The notes beneath the pieces are model-generated. The model did not search any database. It was given only the letters and a program-made list of their open reading frames with translations, and was not told the DNA's origin. Shown piece by piece: positions 26,164 to 34,655 of a DNA stretch of 64,000 bases. Positions within the stretch are counted from its first letter, which is position 1. Each line of letters opens with the position of its first letter. The stretch spans positions 186,001 to 250,000 of the forward strand of contig NZ_JBJKFD010000001.1 in the NCBI RefSeq assembly GCF_049723905.1, written 5' to 3'. The stretch comes from G963665185 sp049723905. GTDB lineage: Bacteria; Desulfobacterota; Desulfovibrionia; Desulfovibrionales; Desulfovibrionaceae. The position numbers were made by a program, and so were the translations under genes.

Positions 26164-26239
26164 TGGAGCGGGCGACGGGGGTCGAACCCGCGACATCAAG
26201 CTTGGGAAGCTTGCACTCTGCCAACTGAGTTACACCCGC
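26164..26239 (-). tRNA. tRNA-Gly (anticodon CCC)
   Basis: The 76-base gene folds as a standard cloverleaf. The acceptor stem GCGGGTG/CGCCCGC has one G-T pair, followed by discriminator T and an encoded CCA. The D arm reads ACTCAGTTGGCAGAGT. The anticodon stem CAAGC/GCTTG closes the loop TTCCCAA, so the anticodon is CCC. The T arm GCGGGTTCGACCCCCGT carries TTCGA. It heads the rimP-nusA-infB operon, like the initiator-tRNA gene in front of the E. coli operon. Confidence 0.96.
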
Positions 26240-26350
26240 TCGGAAAGAAAGCCTAATAACAGACAGGCTGTGGTTGTCAAGTTTTATCGACCTTATGGTA
26301 GTTATTTTATGTTTTTTTCAAGAAAAAGGTGAAATTTCACTGAAGTTCAG

Positions 26351-26367
26351 TTGGCCTGCTTGTTGCA
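26351..26367 (+). promoter_or_regulatory. Sigma-54 promoter of the flgF operon
   Basis: TTGGCCTGCTTGTTGCA has the GG (-24) and GC (-12) elements exactly 10 bases apart, with TTGC intact, as in the TGGCACG-N4-TTGCA consensus. It ends 29 bases before the flgF start, so transcription would begin about 12 bases after it. RpoN control of hook-basal-body genes is known in other bacteria. An enhancer-binding activator gene is not in this window. Confidence 0.72.
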
Positions 26368-26395
26368 TATTCATGCGGCAAGGAGGTCCGCGATT

Positions 26396-27214
26396 ATGCA
26401 ACAAAGCAATTTGAGCGCCCTGTTCGGGGCCATGTCCAACGAGCACAGGCTCAATCTCATCGCCAATAATTTGGCGAATGTGAATACTACCGGCTACAAG
26501 AAGGACAAGGTCGCCTTCAAAGACGTATTCATGCATTTCGCGCACGACTACATACTCGACTCCAAACCCTACATACGGGCTAAACCCTTGTGGCCCGAGG
26601 CTGACGTCATTGCCAAGCCCCGGTTGTCCGACCAGAAAACCGACTTCTCCCAGGGGAGTCTCAAGGTCACGGGAAACCCGCTCGATCTCGCCATTCAGGG
26701 CGAGGGATTCTTCAAGGTTCAGAACCCACAGACGGGTGACACCTTTTATACCCGCAATGGAAACTACATGCTGGACAACGGGGGGCAGATTATTGACGGC
26801 AACGGCAATTATCTGCTGGCCGGAGGCGGTCCGGTGACGGTGCCCCAAAATTCCACACTGGTCATCGACCAGGCGGGGAACATCCGGGCCGGGGAACAGG
26901 AGGTAGGGGCCATCGATCTGGTGACCTTCAATAACCCGGAGGACCTGAAAAAGGTCGGGGCCAACCTTTATACTATGGATAATCCTGCGGAAATACCGCT
27001 TAACACCGGTGCTCCCGAAGTGCCCGAAGGGGAGGATTCCCCCCGGGTGGTAGGGGCCATACAGCAAGGCTTTCTGGAATCTTCCAACGTGGAGGTCGTC
27101 ACTGAGATGGTGGCCATGATCGAGGTACAGCGTTCGTTTGAAGCGTACCAGAAGATCATGACCGGAACCCAGCAAATGGACCAGAAACTGATTGCAACTG
27201 CCGCCAAGGCTTAA
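26396..27214 (+). CDS. flgF: Flagellar basal-body rod protein FlgF
   Basis: FlgF is a proximal rod subunit. The 272-residue product has the N-terminal rod/hook motif (LNLIANNLANVNTTGYKKD), the central GNPLDLAIQGEGFFKVQ domain shared by FlgE/F/G, and the C-terminal helix that assembles the rod (GFLESSNVEVVTEMVAMIEVQRSFEAYQKI). The start at 26396 follows AAGGAGG by nine bases. It is the first gene of a long flagellar operon behind a sigma-54 promoter. Confidence 0.95.
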   Translation: MQQSNLSALFGAMSNEHRLNLIANNLANVNTTGYKKDKVAFKDVFMHFAHDYILDSKPYIRAKPLWPEADVIAKPRLSDQKTDFSQGSLKVTGNPLDLAIQGEGFFKVQNPQTGDTFYTRNGNYMLDNGGQIIDGNGNYLLAGGGPVTVPQNSTLVIDQAGNIRAGEQEVGAIDLVTFNNPEDLKKVGANLYTMDNPAEIPLNTGAPEVPEGEDSPRVVGAIQQGFLESSNVEVVTEMVAMIEVQRSFEAYQKIMTGTQQMDQKLIATAAKA

Positions 27215-27246
27215 CACCTGCGGCTTTACTTCGGAGGTAAAACGCC

Positions 27247-28029
27247 ATGATGCGTTCGTTATGGACAGCTGCAACGGGTATGGTTGCCCAGCAGACTCAC
27301 ATCGATACCCTCTCCAACAACCTGGCCAACGTAAACACCGTGGGCTTCAAGAAGAGCAAGGCCGAATTCGAAGACCTGATGTATCAGACCTTGAATATCG
27401 CCGGTACGCTCAACGAGGCGGGCAACCGTTTGCCCACGGGGCTGCAGGTTGGCATGGGCGTTCGTCCCGTCACGGTGCACAAATACTTCAGCCAGGGCGA
27501 CTTTCAGAACACAGGTAACCCTCTGGATGTGGCCATCGAAGGGGACGGTTTCTTCCTCATCGATTACAACGGTCAGGATGCCTACACCCGTGCCGGGTCC
27601 TTCAAATTGAACAACGATGGCACCATTGTGACAGCCAACGGATATCCGCTGCAGCCTGAATTCGTGGTACCGGCGGAAACCTCCAATGTGGTCGTTACCT
27701 CCACTGGGCATATTTCTGCCCTGGATAAAAATGGTGAGGAATTGGCCGGGGCGGACCTGCAGCTTTATACCTTCGTCAACCCGGCCGGTCTCAATGCCGC
27801 GGGCCGCAACATGTACTTTGAAACCCAGGCAAGCGGGGCGGCTACACCCGGCGATCCGGGGACGGATAACGTCGGAACGCTGGCTCAGGGCTTTCTGGAA
27901 GGCTCCAACGTGGAACTTGTGGACGAAATGGTCAGCATGATTGTCGGGCAACGCGCCTTTGAGGTGAACTCCAAGGCCATTACCACTTCGGACTCCATGC
28001 TGCAGACCGCCATCCAGGTGAAGCGTTAA
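27247..28029 (+). CDS. flgG: Flagellar distal rod protein FlgG
   Basis: FlgG forms the distal rod that crosses periplasm and outer membrane. The 260-residue product matches the family length, with MMRSLWTAATGM at the start, LSNNLANVNTVGFKKSKAEF, GNPLDVAIEGDGFF in the central domain, and the C-terminal GFLEGSNVELVDEMVSMI helix. It lies 33 bases after flgF. It is clearly FlgG by its length and by the FEDLMYQTL segment. Confidence 0.97.
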   Translation: MMRSLWTAATGMVAQQTHIDTLSNNLANVNTVGFKKSKAEFEDLMYQTLNIAGTLNEAGNRLPTGLQVGMGVRPVTVHKYFSQGDFQNTGNPLDVAIEGDGFFLIDYNGQDAYTRAGSFKLNNDGTIVTANGYPLQPEFVVPAETSNVVVTSTGHISALDKNGEELAGADLQLYTFVNPAGLNAAGRNMYFETQASGAATPGDPGTDNVGTLAQGFLEGSNVELVDEMVSMIVGQRAFEVNSKAITTSDSMLQTAIQVKR

Positions 28030-28060
28030 GCCGCCACTGAACTCAACGGGAGAATTTGTA

Positions 28061-29044
28061 ATGACTTGGTACAGGGGATTCGGAACATGGTTTGGCCTGA
28101 TGGTTTTGCTGCTTCTGCCGACGTTGGGCGTTGCACAGAACGGAGGCAAAACATGGGCCGTCGTCACCAAAAGAGCGGCCTGTGCAGCAGGGGAAAATGT
28201 CCTGCTGGGAGAAATCGCCCAGCCGTTCGGCCATGTGCCGGATGGGGTGTGGCGGCGCATGGCGCAGACCGAACTTTGGAAAGCCCCTTCGCCGGGAAGT
28301 CGTCCCATAACGTACAGTGTGCATGATCTTCAGTCGCTTTTGCAAAAGTCGTTGGGATCGGGCGCCAAAGCCGTGCGCATTTCCGGGCAGCTCAGCCTGC
28401 AGCGGGGAGGCCGGGTTATTGACGCCGAAGAAATAGAACGGCGGACTGTCGACTATTTGACGCCGCGTCTCGCGGCAGGAGGCGGGGAAGTTACCCTGCG
28501 CAATATCACCACTCCAAATTTCGTTTTTCTGGATAAGGATTTTCATTCCATGGCTATCGAACAGCAGACTGGCGATGACGCCGGAAGGGTTACGCTGCGT
28601 TTTGCGGCCAAGACCATAGACGGTCGGATTCTGCGCCGTTTCGCCGTGAGCCTGTTTGTTGACCGCTGGATCAACGTTCCCAGTGTCATGCGTCCTGTGA
28701 ATCCCGGAGATATCCTTACACCCGACCTCATCACTTTCGAACGCAAGAATGCTGCATATCTGTCCGGCAAGGTGTGGGACGGCCAGGGCGGTCCCTGGGT
28801 CGTCAAGCAGCCCATAGGTCGGGGCATGGTCATCTATCGCGACAACCTGCGCGTGCAGCCCCTGGTAATGAAGGGGGACCGGTTGGAACTGGTTTACAAG
28901 AGCAAGCATGTGCAGCTCTCCACGGATGTGGAGGCAATGGAAGACGGCGGGCAGGGCGATGCCATTCTGGTACGCAACCTGCAATCAAAGAGAGAAATAC
29001 GAGCCAAGGTCTGGGACAAGCGGACCGTGATGATTAGGCGGTAG
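28061..29044 (+). CDS. flgA: Flagellar P-ring assembly chaperone FlgA
   Basis: FlgA is a periplasmic chaperone for P-ring formation by FlgI. The 327-residue protein has a signal peptide (GLMVLLLLPTLGVAQ), a beta-rich N-terminal half, and a C-terminal SAF-type domain (VNPGDILTPDLITFERK through GRGMVIYRDNLRVQPLV and GDRLELVYKSKHVQLST). The C-terminal region is best conserved. It is longer than the enteric protein (~220 residues), which fits deltaproteobacterial copies. It sits between flgG and flgH. Confidence 0.92.
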   Translation: MTWYRGFGTWFGLMVLLLLPTLGVAQNGGKTWAVVTKRAACAAGENVLLGEIAQPFGHVPDGVWRRMAQTELWKAPSPGSRPITYSVHDLQSLLQKSLGSGAKAVRISGQLSLQRGGRVIDAEEIERRTVDYLTPRLAAGGGEVTLRNITTPNFVFLDKDFHSMAIEQQTGDDAGRVTLRFAAKTIDGRILRRFAVSLFVDRWINVPSVMRPVNPGDILTPDLITFERKNAAYLSGKVWDGQGGPWVVKQPIGRGMVIYRDNLRVQPLVMKGDRLELVYKSKHVQLSTDVEAMEDGGQGDAILVRNLQSKREIRAKVWDKRTVMIRR

Positions 29045-29104
29045 CGCGCAATGTCCGGCAGACAAGGCTTGAGAGCAAGGAAAGACAATCGGGAGGGCAC
29101 CCCC

Positions 29105-29815
29105 ATGAATCGTATCATAACCGTCATTTTTCTGGCCTTCGTGGTCACGGCATGCGCACCGGCGAAACAAACGCCCGAGCCTGCGCCTGTTCTTACGCCG
29201 CCGCCTTCCCAGCCTCAGGTAAGTTCCGATAATCCCGGTTCCATATTCGATCCGGGCCAGGCATCCCTTTTGTATGAGGATAGCAGGGCCCGCCGGGTCG
29301 GCGATATCGTGATGGTCCATGTGGTGGAAACGTCCAAGGGCAAGCACAAGGCAGATACGACCGCGGGTAAGGATTCCAGCATACAGCTTGGTGTCGAGAA
29401 CTACTTCGGCCACGGAAATTTCAATGCATTCCCCTTCGGCATCCCCAACATGGGCATGTCCGGTGCCACGGGAACGACCCCCCTGGTCAAGGCCGGCAGC
29501 AAGTCCGGTCTGACAGCCACGGGTGAAACCAAGCGCGAGTCCAACCTCAAGGCTGTGGTTGGCGTGCGGGTGGTCAAGGTGCTTCCCAACGGCATTATGC
29601 AGGTAGAAGGCGCACGCGAGATGCGCATCAACGAGGAAACACAGATTCTTGTGGTGCGCGGCCTGATTCGTCCCCAGGATATCCAGCCCGACAACACCAT
29701 TACTTCGAACTATCTGGCCAATGCCAAGATCGAATATTTCGGTCAGGGCGTGTTGGCCGACAAGCAGCGGCCCGGTTGGTTGACCCGTATACTGGACAAC
29801 ATCTGGCCGTTCTAA
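29105..29815 (+). CDS. flgH: Flagellar L-ring protein FlgH
   Basis: FlgH is the lipoprotein of the outer-membrane L ring. The 236-residue product has a lipobox (AFVVTAC, lipidated Cys in the TAC), a proline-rich linker, then SLYEDSRARRVGDIVMVHVVE-like family segments and GVRVVKVLPNGIMQVEGAREMRIN. It ends in IEYFGQGVLADKQRPGWLTRILDNIWPF, the typical C terminus. The start at 29105 follows GGGAGGG; an in-frame start at 29051 would add a charged leader in front of the signal and is rejected. Confidence 0.95.
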   Translation: MNRIITVIFLAFVVTACAPAKQTPEPAPVLTPPPSQPQVSSDNPGSIFDPGQASLLYEDSRARRVGDIVMVHVVETSKGKHKADTTAGKDSSIQLGVENYFGHGNFNAFPFGIPNMGMSGATGTTPLVKAGSKSGLTATGETKRESNLKAVVGVRVVKVLPNGIMQVEGAREMRINEETQILVVRGLIRPQDIQPDNTITSNYLANAKIEYFGQGVLADKQRPGWLTRILDNIWPF

Positions 29816-29844
29816 AGCATCTGCAACGTATAGAGGGATATGGC

Positions 29845-30966
29845 ATGACGTCACGGAAGACCACAGCACGCATTTTCACAGCGCTTTTCGTCCTTGCGGC
29901 TGTTCTCTGGACAGGATTCGGGCAGGAAGCCCAGTCTGCCAGACTTAAGGACATTGCCTCGTTCAAGGGCGTACGCTCAAACCAGCTGGTCGGCTACGGC
30001 CTGATCGTGGGTCTCTCCGGGACAGGCGACAAGCGGGGCAGCGAATTCACCATCCAGTCCATGGTCAACATGCTCGACCGCATGGGTGTGACCGTGAACC
30101 GTAGAGACATCAAGCCAAAGAACGTGGCTGCCGTTATGGTTACGGCAAAAATGCCGGTTTCGGCCAAGCCCGGTTCCCCGCTTGACGTAACCGTCTCCAG
30201 CCTGGGCGACGCCTCCAGTCTGCTCGGCGGTGTGCTGTTGCTCACTCCTCTCAAAGGTGTGGACGGCAAAGTGTACGCCTTGGCTCAGGGTTCCCTGACC
30301 TTGGGCGGATTCATGGTGGAAGGTGCGGCGGCTTCGGCCCAGAAGAACATCACCACCGTGGGTATAATCCCTGGCGGAGCGACAGTTGAACGCGCTGTTC
30401 CCTTTGATTTCAACAATATGAATTCCATGACCTTGAATATGTCCATGGCTGATTTTTCAACCACCATGCAGGTAGTGAACTCGGTCAATGCGGCCTTGGG
30501 CGGAAAGTATGCCCGGGCCCAGGATGTTTCCACCGTACAGATCAATGTACCCGAACGTTTTGTGGGCAACCTGGTTCCGTTGATGGCTTCTTTGGAAAAT
30601 CTGGAAGTTCGTCCCGACGGCAAGGCCAAGGTTGTGGTGGATGAAAAGACCGGCACAGTCGTGCTGGGCAACGATGTTCGTCTGTCCAAGGTGGCCGTTG
30701 CTCATGGCAACCTGCAGGTGGTCATTGCGGAAAGTGCGGACGTGAGCCAGCCCCCGGCCTTCAGCAACGGGGATACCGTGGCCGTGCCGCAAACCGATTT
30801 GGGTGTGACTGAGCAGAACAAGCGTCTCATGCTCATGGAAGGGGCGACCCTTAATGAACTTGTGGACGGCCTTAATGCCATTGGCGCAACTCCCAGAGAT
30901 TTGATTTCCATCCTGCGTACGCTCAAGGCAGCAGGAGCGCTCATGGCCGAATTGGAGGTGATCTAA
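29845..30966 (+). CDS. flgI: Flagellar P-ring protein FlgI
   Basis: FlgI forms the periplasmic P ring. The 373-residue product has a signal peptide (IFTALFVLAAVLWTGFG), then RLKDIASFKGVRSNQLVGYGLIVGLSGTGD, the family hallmark, and GSPLDVTVSSLGDASSLLGGVLLLTPLKG. It ends in DLISILRTLKAAGALMAELEVI. The length is standard. The start at 29845 follows AGAGGG. It is followed at one base by flgJ. Confidence 0.96.
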   Translation: MTSRKTTARIFTALFVLAAVLWTGFGQEAQSARLKDIASFKGVRSNQLVGYGLIVGLSGTGDKRGSEFTIQSMVNMLDRMGVTVNRRDIKPKNVAAVMVTAKMPVSAKPGSPLDVTVSSLGDASSLLGGVLLLTPLKGVDGKVYALAQGSLTLGGFMVEGAAASAQKNITTVGIIPGGATVERAVPFDFNNMNSMTLNMSMADFSTTMQVVNSVNAALGGKYARAQDVSTVQINVPERFVGNLVPLMASLENLEVRPDGKAKVVVDEKTGTVVLGNDVRLSKVAVAHGNLQVVIAESADVSQPPAFSNGDTVAVPQTDLGVTEQNKRLMLMEGATLNELVDGLNAIGATPRDLISILRTLKAAGALMAELEVI

Positions 30967-30967
30967 C

Positions 30968-32038
30968 ATGACCAATCCGTTCAATGCCGGTATCGACACC
31001 AGCCTTTCCAAGGCTTCCGAAGCCCGGACCCAGGCGCGCATGACGAATTTGCGCAACCGGCTCATGGGCGGAGCGGACAAGAACGATCCTAAAAAGCTGA
31101 AGCAGGCCTGCCAGGATTTTGAAGCCGTATTTATGAACAAGATATGGCAGAAAATGCGGGCCACTGTTCCCAAGGCCGGATACCTGCACAGCCGTTTTGA
31201 AGATCAATACATCTCCATGTTCGACAACGAAATGAGCAAGAAGTTTGCTTCGGCAGGCGGTATCGGCCTTGCGGACATGATGTTTTCTCAGTTGAGCCAG
31301 AAGCTCTCGCAAAAAAGCCAGAGCACTGCTCCGGGCGGACCGTCCCGTCCTTTGGACCGGACCGATACGTTGCCGGGAAAGCCTTCCGTGCCGACGGAAA
31401 CCGTGGAAAATATTCAGGAACACCCCCAAACGCGATTCAATGACCCGGCGTTGCTGGCCGGGGCCGAATTGACTCATCGGGTGAATAGTCTGGCGGCTCG
31501 CATCGAAATGCAGATGGCCGGTGGTGAAGACACTGCTTTGGCGGAAAACGACAGGCAGCCAACTTCAGTTGCAGGAGGAACTCCCGACGCAAATGCATCC
31601 AGGGCGACAATGCCTGCATCGGGCAGCGTCATTACGCCCTTTGGTTGGAGCAGCGATCCGGATTCCGGATCTCGCCATTATTCCCCCGCCGTCGAGGTTG
31701 CCGTTAATTCAGGGTCGCAGATTGCCGCAGTGCAGGACGGCCAGGTCGCCTATGCAGGCAAGAATGCCACGGAAGGGGACGTCAACGGTCATATGGTCAT
31801 CATCAACCATGGCAATGGACTGCAGTCCAGATATCAGTTTAACGGCGATTTGAAGGTACACGCCGGAGAACATATCGAAGTTGGCAAGGCCATTGCAGTA
31901 ATAGAGCAGGACAACCCGGATACACCCGCCGCTCTGCGCTTTGAATTGCGTCGGAACGGGCAATCGGAAAATCCGGAATCACTTGTAAATCAAGTGGTTG
32001 CAGCTAGAAAGACCATTACAGGACAACACACGGGGTAA
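30968..32038 (+). CDS. flgJ: FlgJ-like rod protein with a degenerate LytM (M23) C-terminal domain
   Basis: Residues 40-112 form the FlgJ rod-binding domain (KLKQACQDFEAVFMNKIWQ, DNEMSKKFASAGGIGLADM). A linker is followed by a domain over ~215-345 with the M23/LytM fold pattern (AVQDGQVAYAG, HMVIINHGNGLQSRY, RFELRRNG). Enteric FlgJ instead carries a glucosaminidase. The M23 zinc and catalytic residues are missing: the HxGxD motif reads S239-x3-E243, the YxH motif ends in F291, and the final HxH is A322-L-R324. It probably recruits or activates another peptidoglycan hydrolase. Placement after flgI is standard. Confidence 0.9.
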   Translation: MTNPFNAGIDTSLSKASEARTQARMTNLRNRLMGGADKNDPKKLKQACQDFEAVFMNKIWQKMRATVPKAGYLHSRFEDQYISMFDNEMSKKFASAGGIGLADMMFSQLSQKLSQKSQSTAPGGPSRPLDRTDTLPGKPSVPTETVENIQEHPQTRFNDPALLAGAELTHRVNSLAARIEMQMAGGEDTALAENDRQPTSVAGGTPDANASRATMPASGSVITPFGWSSDPDSGSRHYSPAVEVAVNSGSQIAAVQDGQVAYAGKNATEGDVNGHMVIINHGNGLQSRYQFNGDLKVHAGEHIEVGKAIAVIEQDNPDTPAALRFELRRNGQSENPESLVNQVVAARKTITGQHTG

Positions 32039-32040
32039 TC

Positions 32041-32523
32041 ATGGACACATTGCTGATACGGCAAAATTTGACCAGGCAGGGCAAGGCTCTGCATGTCCTG
32101 CATCACCTGCTTATGGAAGAATTTTCCCATCTTCTGGATGGCGAGCCCGAAAAAGTTTCCATCGTTGAGATGGCTTTGCAAGAACTGATGCGGCAGATCG
32201 CCGTGGAACGCCTGGAGCTTAAGAGCATGCTCGGCTCCGAGCCCGGCAAGGATGTGCGTCTGGCCGACAGCATGGATAAGTTTTCACCTGAGGATCAGAA
32301 GGCGATCATGGAAGTGACCATGCAGGTTGACGAAATGGAACAGACCTGTGCGCGCCAAGCGGATAAGAACCGTAGCCTGGCTCTGGCGTTGTTTGATCAG
32401 AGTTCTTCCATGATCCACTACCTCCACGATCAGGTTAAGCCCAAGAACACCACGGCGTATTCGGCCAACGGTCGTTTCGCCAAGGCTCCCAAGGGAGCAC
32501 CCATGGTATCCGGGAGGCTGTAA
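32041..32523 (+). CDS. flgN: FlgN-type chaperone for hook-associated proteins
   Basis: FlgN binds FlgK and FlgL before export. The 160-residue protein is a long helical hairpin with heptad-like leucines (RQGKALHVLHHLLMEEFSHLL, then EVTMQVDEMEQTCARQADKNRSLA). Sequence conservation in this family is weak, so the call rests mainly on size, the coiled-coil pattern and its position directly upstream of flgK. The stop overlaps the flgK start by one base. Confidence 0.85.
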   Translation: MDTLLIRQNLTRQGKALHVLHHLLMEEFSHLLDGEPEKVSIVEMALQELMRQIAVERLELKSMLGSEPGKDVRLADSMDKFSPEDQKAIMEVTMQVDEMEQTCARQADKNRSLALALFDQSSSMIHYLHDQVKPKNTTAYSANGRFAKAPKGAPMVSGRL

Positions 32524-34646
32524 TGGCTGGCATCAATACCCTTCTCAACATCGGCAATAAGAGCCTTTTTGCTTCGCAAAGTGCCATTCAGGTCACTGGG
32601 CAGAATATTGCCAATGTTAATACCGAAGGGTATCACCGGCGCACTCTGCTTCTCGAAGAGTCCATGGCCATCAACTATAGGCCTGGACAGATGGGGACCG
32701 GTGTCGATGCCACGGAAGTCATCCGCCATTTCGACCGTTTTATCGAAAATACCTACAACGATAAAAGTTCAGAAATGCAGCGCTGGCTGAATATGTTCAA
32801 GAATCTTCAAGGCGTGGAATCGCTGTTCAACGAATCCGCCAGCGCGGGGATCAGTGCGTCGCTTGATAAGTTTTTCGAGGATTGGCAGGGCCTGTCCAAC
32901 AACTTCCAGGGCGAGGCCAGTCGCCAGACCCTGATTGACGACACGAAAAATCTTTTGTCCATCATCCGTCAGGCCGATGATCAGATGGGGCGTTTGCAGA
33001 GGCAGGTGGACGAGTACATCCAGCAGGATGTGGACGAGGTTAACCGGATCGTCCAAAGCATCGCCGACATCAACAAGCAGATAAACACCCAGAATATTCC
33101 CGGGCAGAATAACGTCAACCAGCTGTATGATCAGCGTGACAAGCTGGTCCGTGATTTGGCCGAGAAGATCGACATCAAAGTCCTCGATAACGGGGACGGA
33201 AACATGACGGTTCTCACCAAGTCCGGATATACCCTTGTGGAATCGGACAAGACGTACGACATCAAGTTCGAGGCTCCCAAGACAATCCGCAGCTTGACGA
33301 ACTCTTCCTCTTTTGACGGAACAGTATATTTCCAGGGCTCGGACGACTACGAATACTACTTTGAAGTTGCCCAGGCAGGCGTGGTTTCCAATGCTTCTCC
33401 TTCGGCCATGCTGCGGGTCTCCCTGGACGGCGGGGAAACGTTTCTCAAAGATGATGATGGAGATGACCTTCTTGTTCCGGCGCGTCCCGCAGATTCCAAG
33501 GTAACGGTCCGCGGCCTCACCATCTGGTTCGGCAAGGAAGGCGATTCTCTGTCCGCCCCGAACAATCAGATGGAAGTGGGTGACAAGTTCGTGGTGGTGC
33601 CGAAGTCGGGAATCTACTGGTACGAAGATACCAATACCGCCGAAAATATTACTCCCCAGCTCACCATGAGCGGGCTCGACAACAATCGTCGACTGACCGG
33701 TGGCAGCCTGGCGGGATATTTCAACTTTCGTGATGATGCCGTGGGCCGCTACAAGGAAAAGTTTGATGCCTTTGCGCGCAGCCTGATCTGGGAAGTCAAC
33801 CGGATTCACAGCACGGGCGCAGGGCTGACCAACTTTACCATGACAGACGGCACCTATGGTGTGGAGAGAAACGATGCAGCCCTGGCCAGCGGGGCGGCTG
33901 GGTTGGCCTTTGGAGACCGCCTGGCGTCGGGAAGCTCCATGATCTACGTGTACGACAAAGCTTCCGGTGAGCTGGCTTCCAGCGCAGCTTTGGACTTTGA
34001 TCCCTCCACGCCCGGCCAGCAGAATTTTGATCCGAACAAGCATTCGCTCAATGATGTCGTCACGGCTATCAACTCGACATTTAACGGCAGTCTCAAGGCT
34101 TCCATCGTCGACCACAAGCTGCGGGTCGAGTCCGAAGACGGTAAGGAGTTCGCCTTTGGGGCGGATACCAGCGGGTTGTTTGCGGCTCTTGGGCTGAACA
34201 CTTTTCTGGACGGCGATTCCGCGTCCAATATTTCCGTGAATAAAGCGGTTGGGGCAGACCTCAATCACATCAACAACGGCCATGTGAACGGGGCGGGCGA
34301 GGTGAACACCGGCGACAACTCAACGGCGTTCAACATCGGAAAGCTGCAGGACACGAAGGTCAGTATCTCCACCGCCCATACGGGAACCACGAAGGAAACC
34401 CTTTCCGGGTTCTTCAATGCCATTGTTTCCAGTGTGGGGGCGGATACCGCCGCTTCCAAATTCAATGCCCAGTACCAGGACGCTCTGGCTCAGGACCTTG
34501 ATCGCCGTCAGCAGGAAGTGAGCGGGGTCAACTTGGACGAAGAAATGAGCAATCTCATTAAATTTCAGCACTCCTATACCGCCGCCGCCAAGCTTATTTC
34601 CACGGCGGATCAGATGCTGCAAACATTGCTTGGACTTAAGCAGTAG
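32523..34646 (+). CDS. flgK: Flagellar hook-associated protein 1 (FlgK)
   Basis: FlgK is the first hook-filament junction protein. The 707-residue product begins NTLLNIGNKSLFASQSAIQVTGQNIANVNTEGYHRR, the family motif, and contains the NNFQGEASRQTLIDDTKNLL segment. The C-terminal assembly helix is VSGVNLDEEMSNLIKFQHSYTAAAKLIST. The central insert makes it longer than the ~550 residues of enteric FlgK. Translation is coupled to flgN through the overlapping stop and start. Confidence 0.96.
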   Translation: MAGINTLLNIGNKSLFASQSAIQVTGQNIANVNTEGYHRRTLLLEESMAINYRPGQMGTGVDATEVIRHFDRFIENTYNDKSSEMQRWLNMFKNLQGVESLFNESASAGISASLDKFFEDWQGLSNNFQGEASRQTLIDDTKNLLSIIRQADDQMGRLQRQVDEYIQQDVDEVNRIVQSIADINKQINTQNIPGQNNVNQLYDQRDKLVRDLAEKIDIKVLDNGDGNMTVLTKSGYTLVESDKTYDIKFEAPKTIRSLTNSSSFDGTVYFQGSDDYEYYFEVAQAGVVSNASPSAMLRVSLDGGETFLKDDDGDDLLVPARPADSKVTVRGLTIWFGKEGDSLSAPNNQMEVGDKFVVVPKSGIYWYEDTNTAENITPQLTMSGLDNNRRLTGGSLAGYFNFRDDAVGRYKEKFDAFARSLIWEVNRIHSTGAGLTNFTMTDGTYGVERNDAALASGAAGLAFGDRLASGSSMIYVYDKASGELASSAALDFDPSTPGQQNFDPNKHSLNDVVTAINSTFNGSLKASIVDHKLRVESEDGKEFAFGADTSGLFAALGLNTFLDGDSASNISVNKAVGADLNHINNGHVNGAGEVNTGDNSTAFNIGKLQDTKVSISTAHTGTTKETLSGFFNAIVSSVGADTAASKFNAQYQDALAQDLDRRQQEVSGVNLDEEMSNLIKFQHSYTAAAKLISTADQMLQTLLGLKQ

Positions 34647-34655
34647 GGGGGCGTC

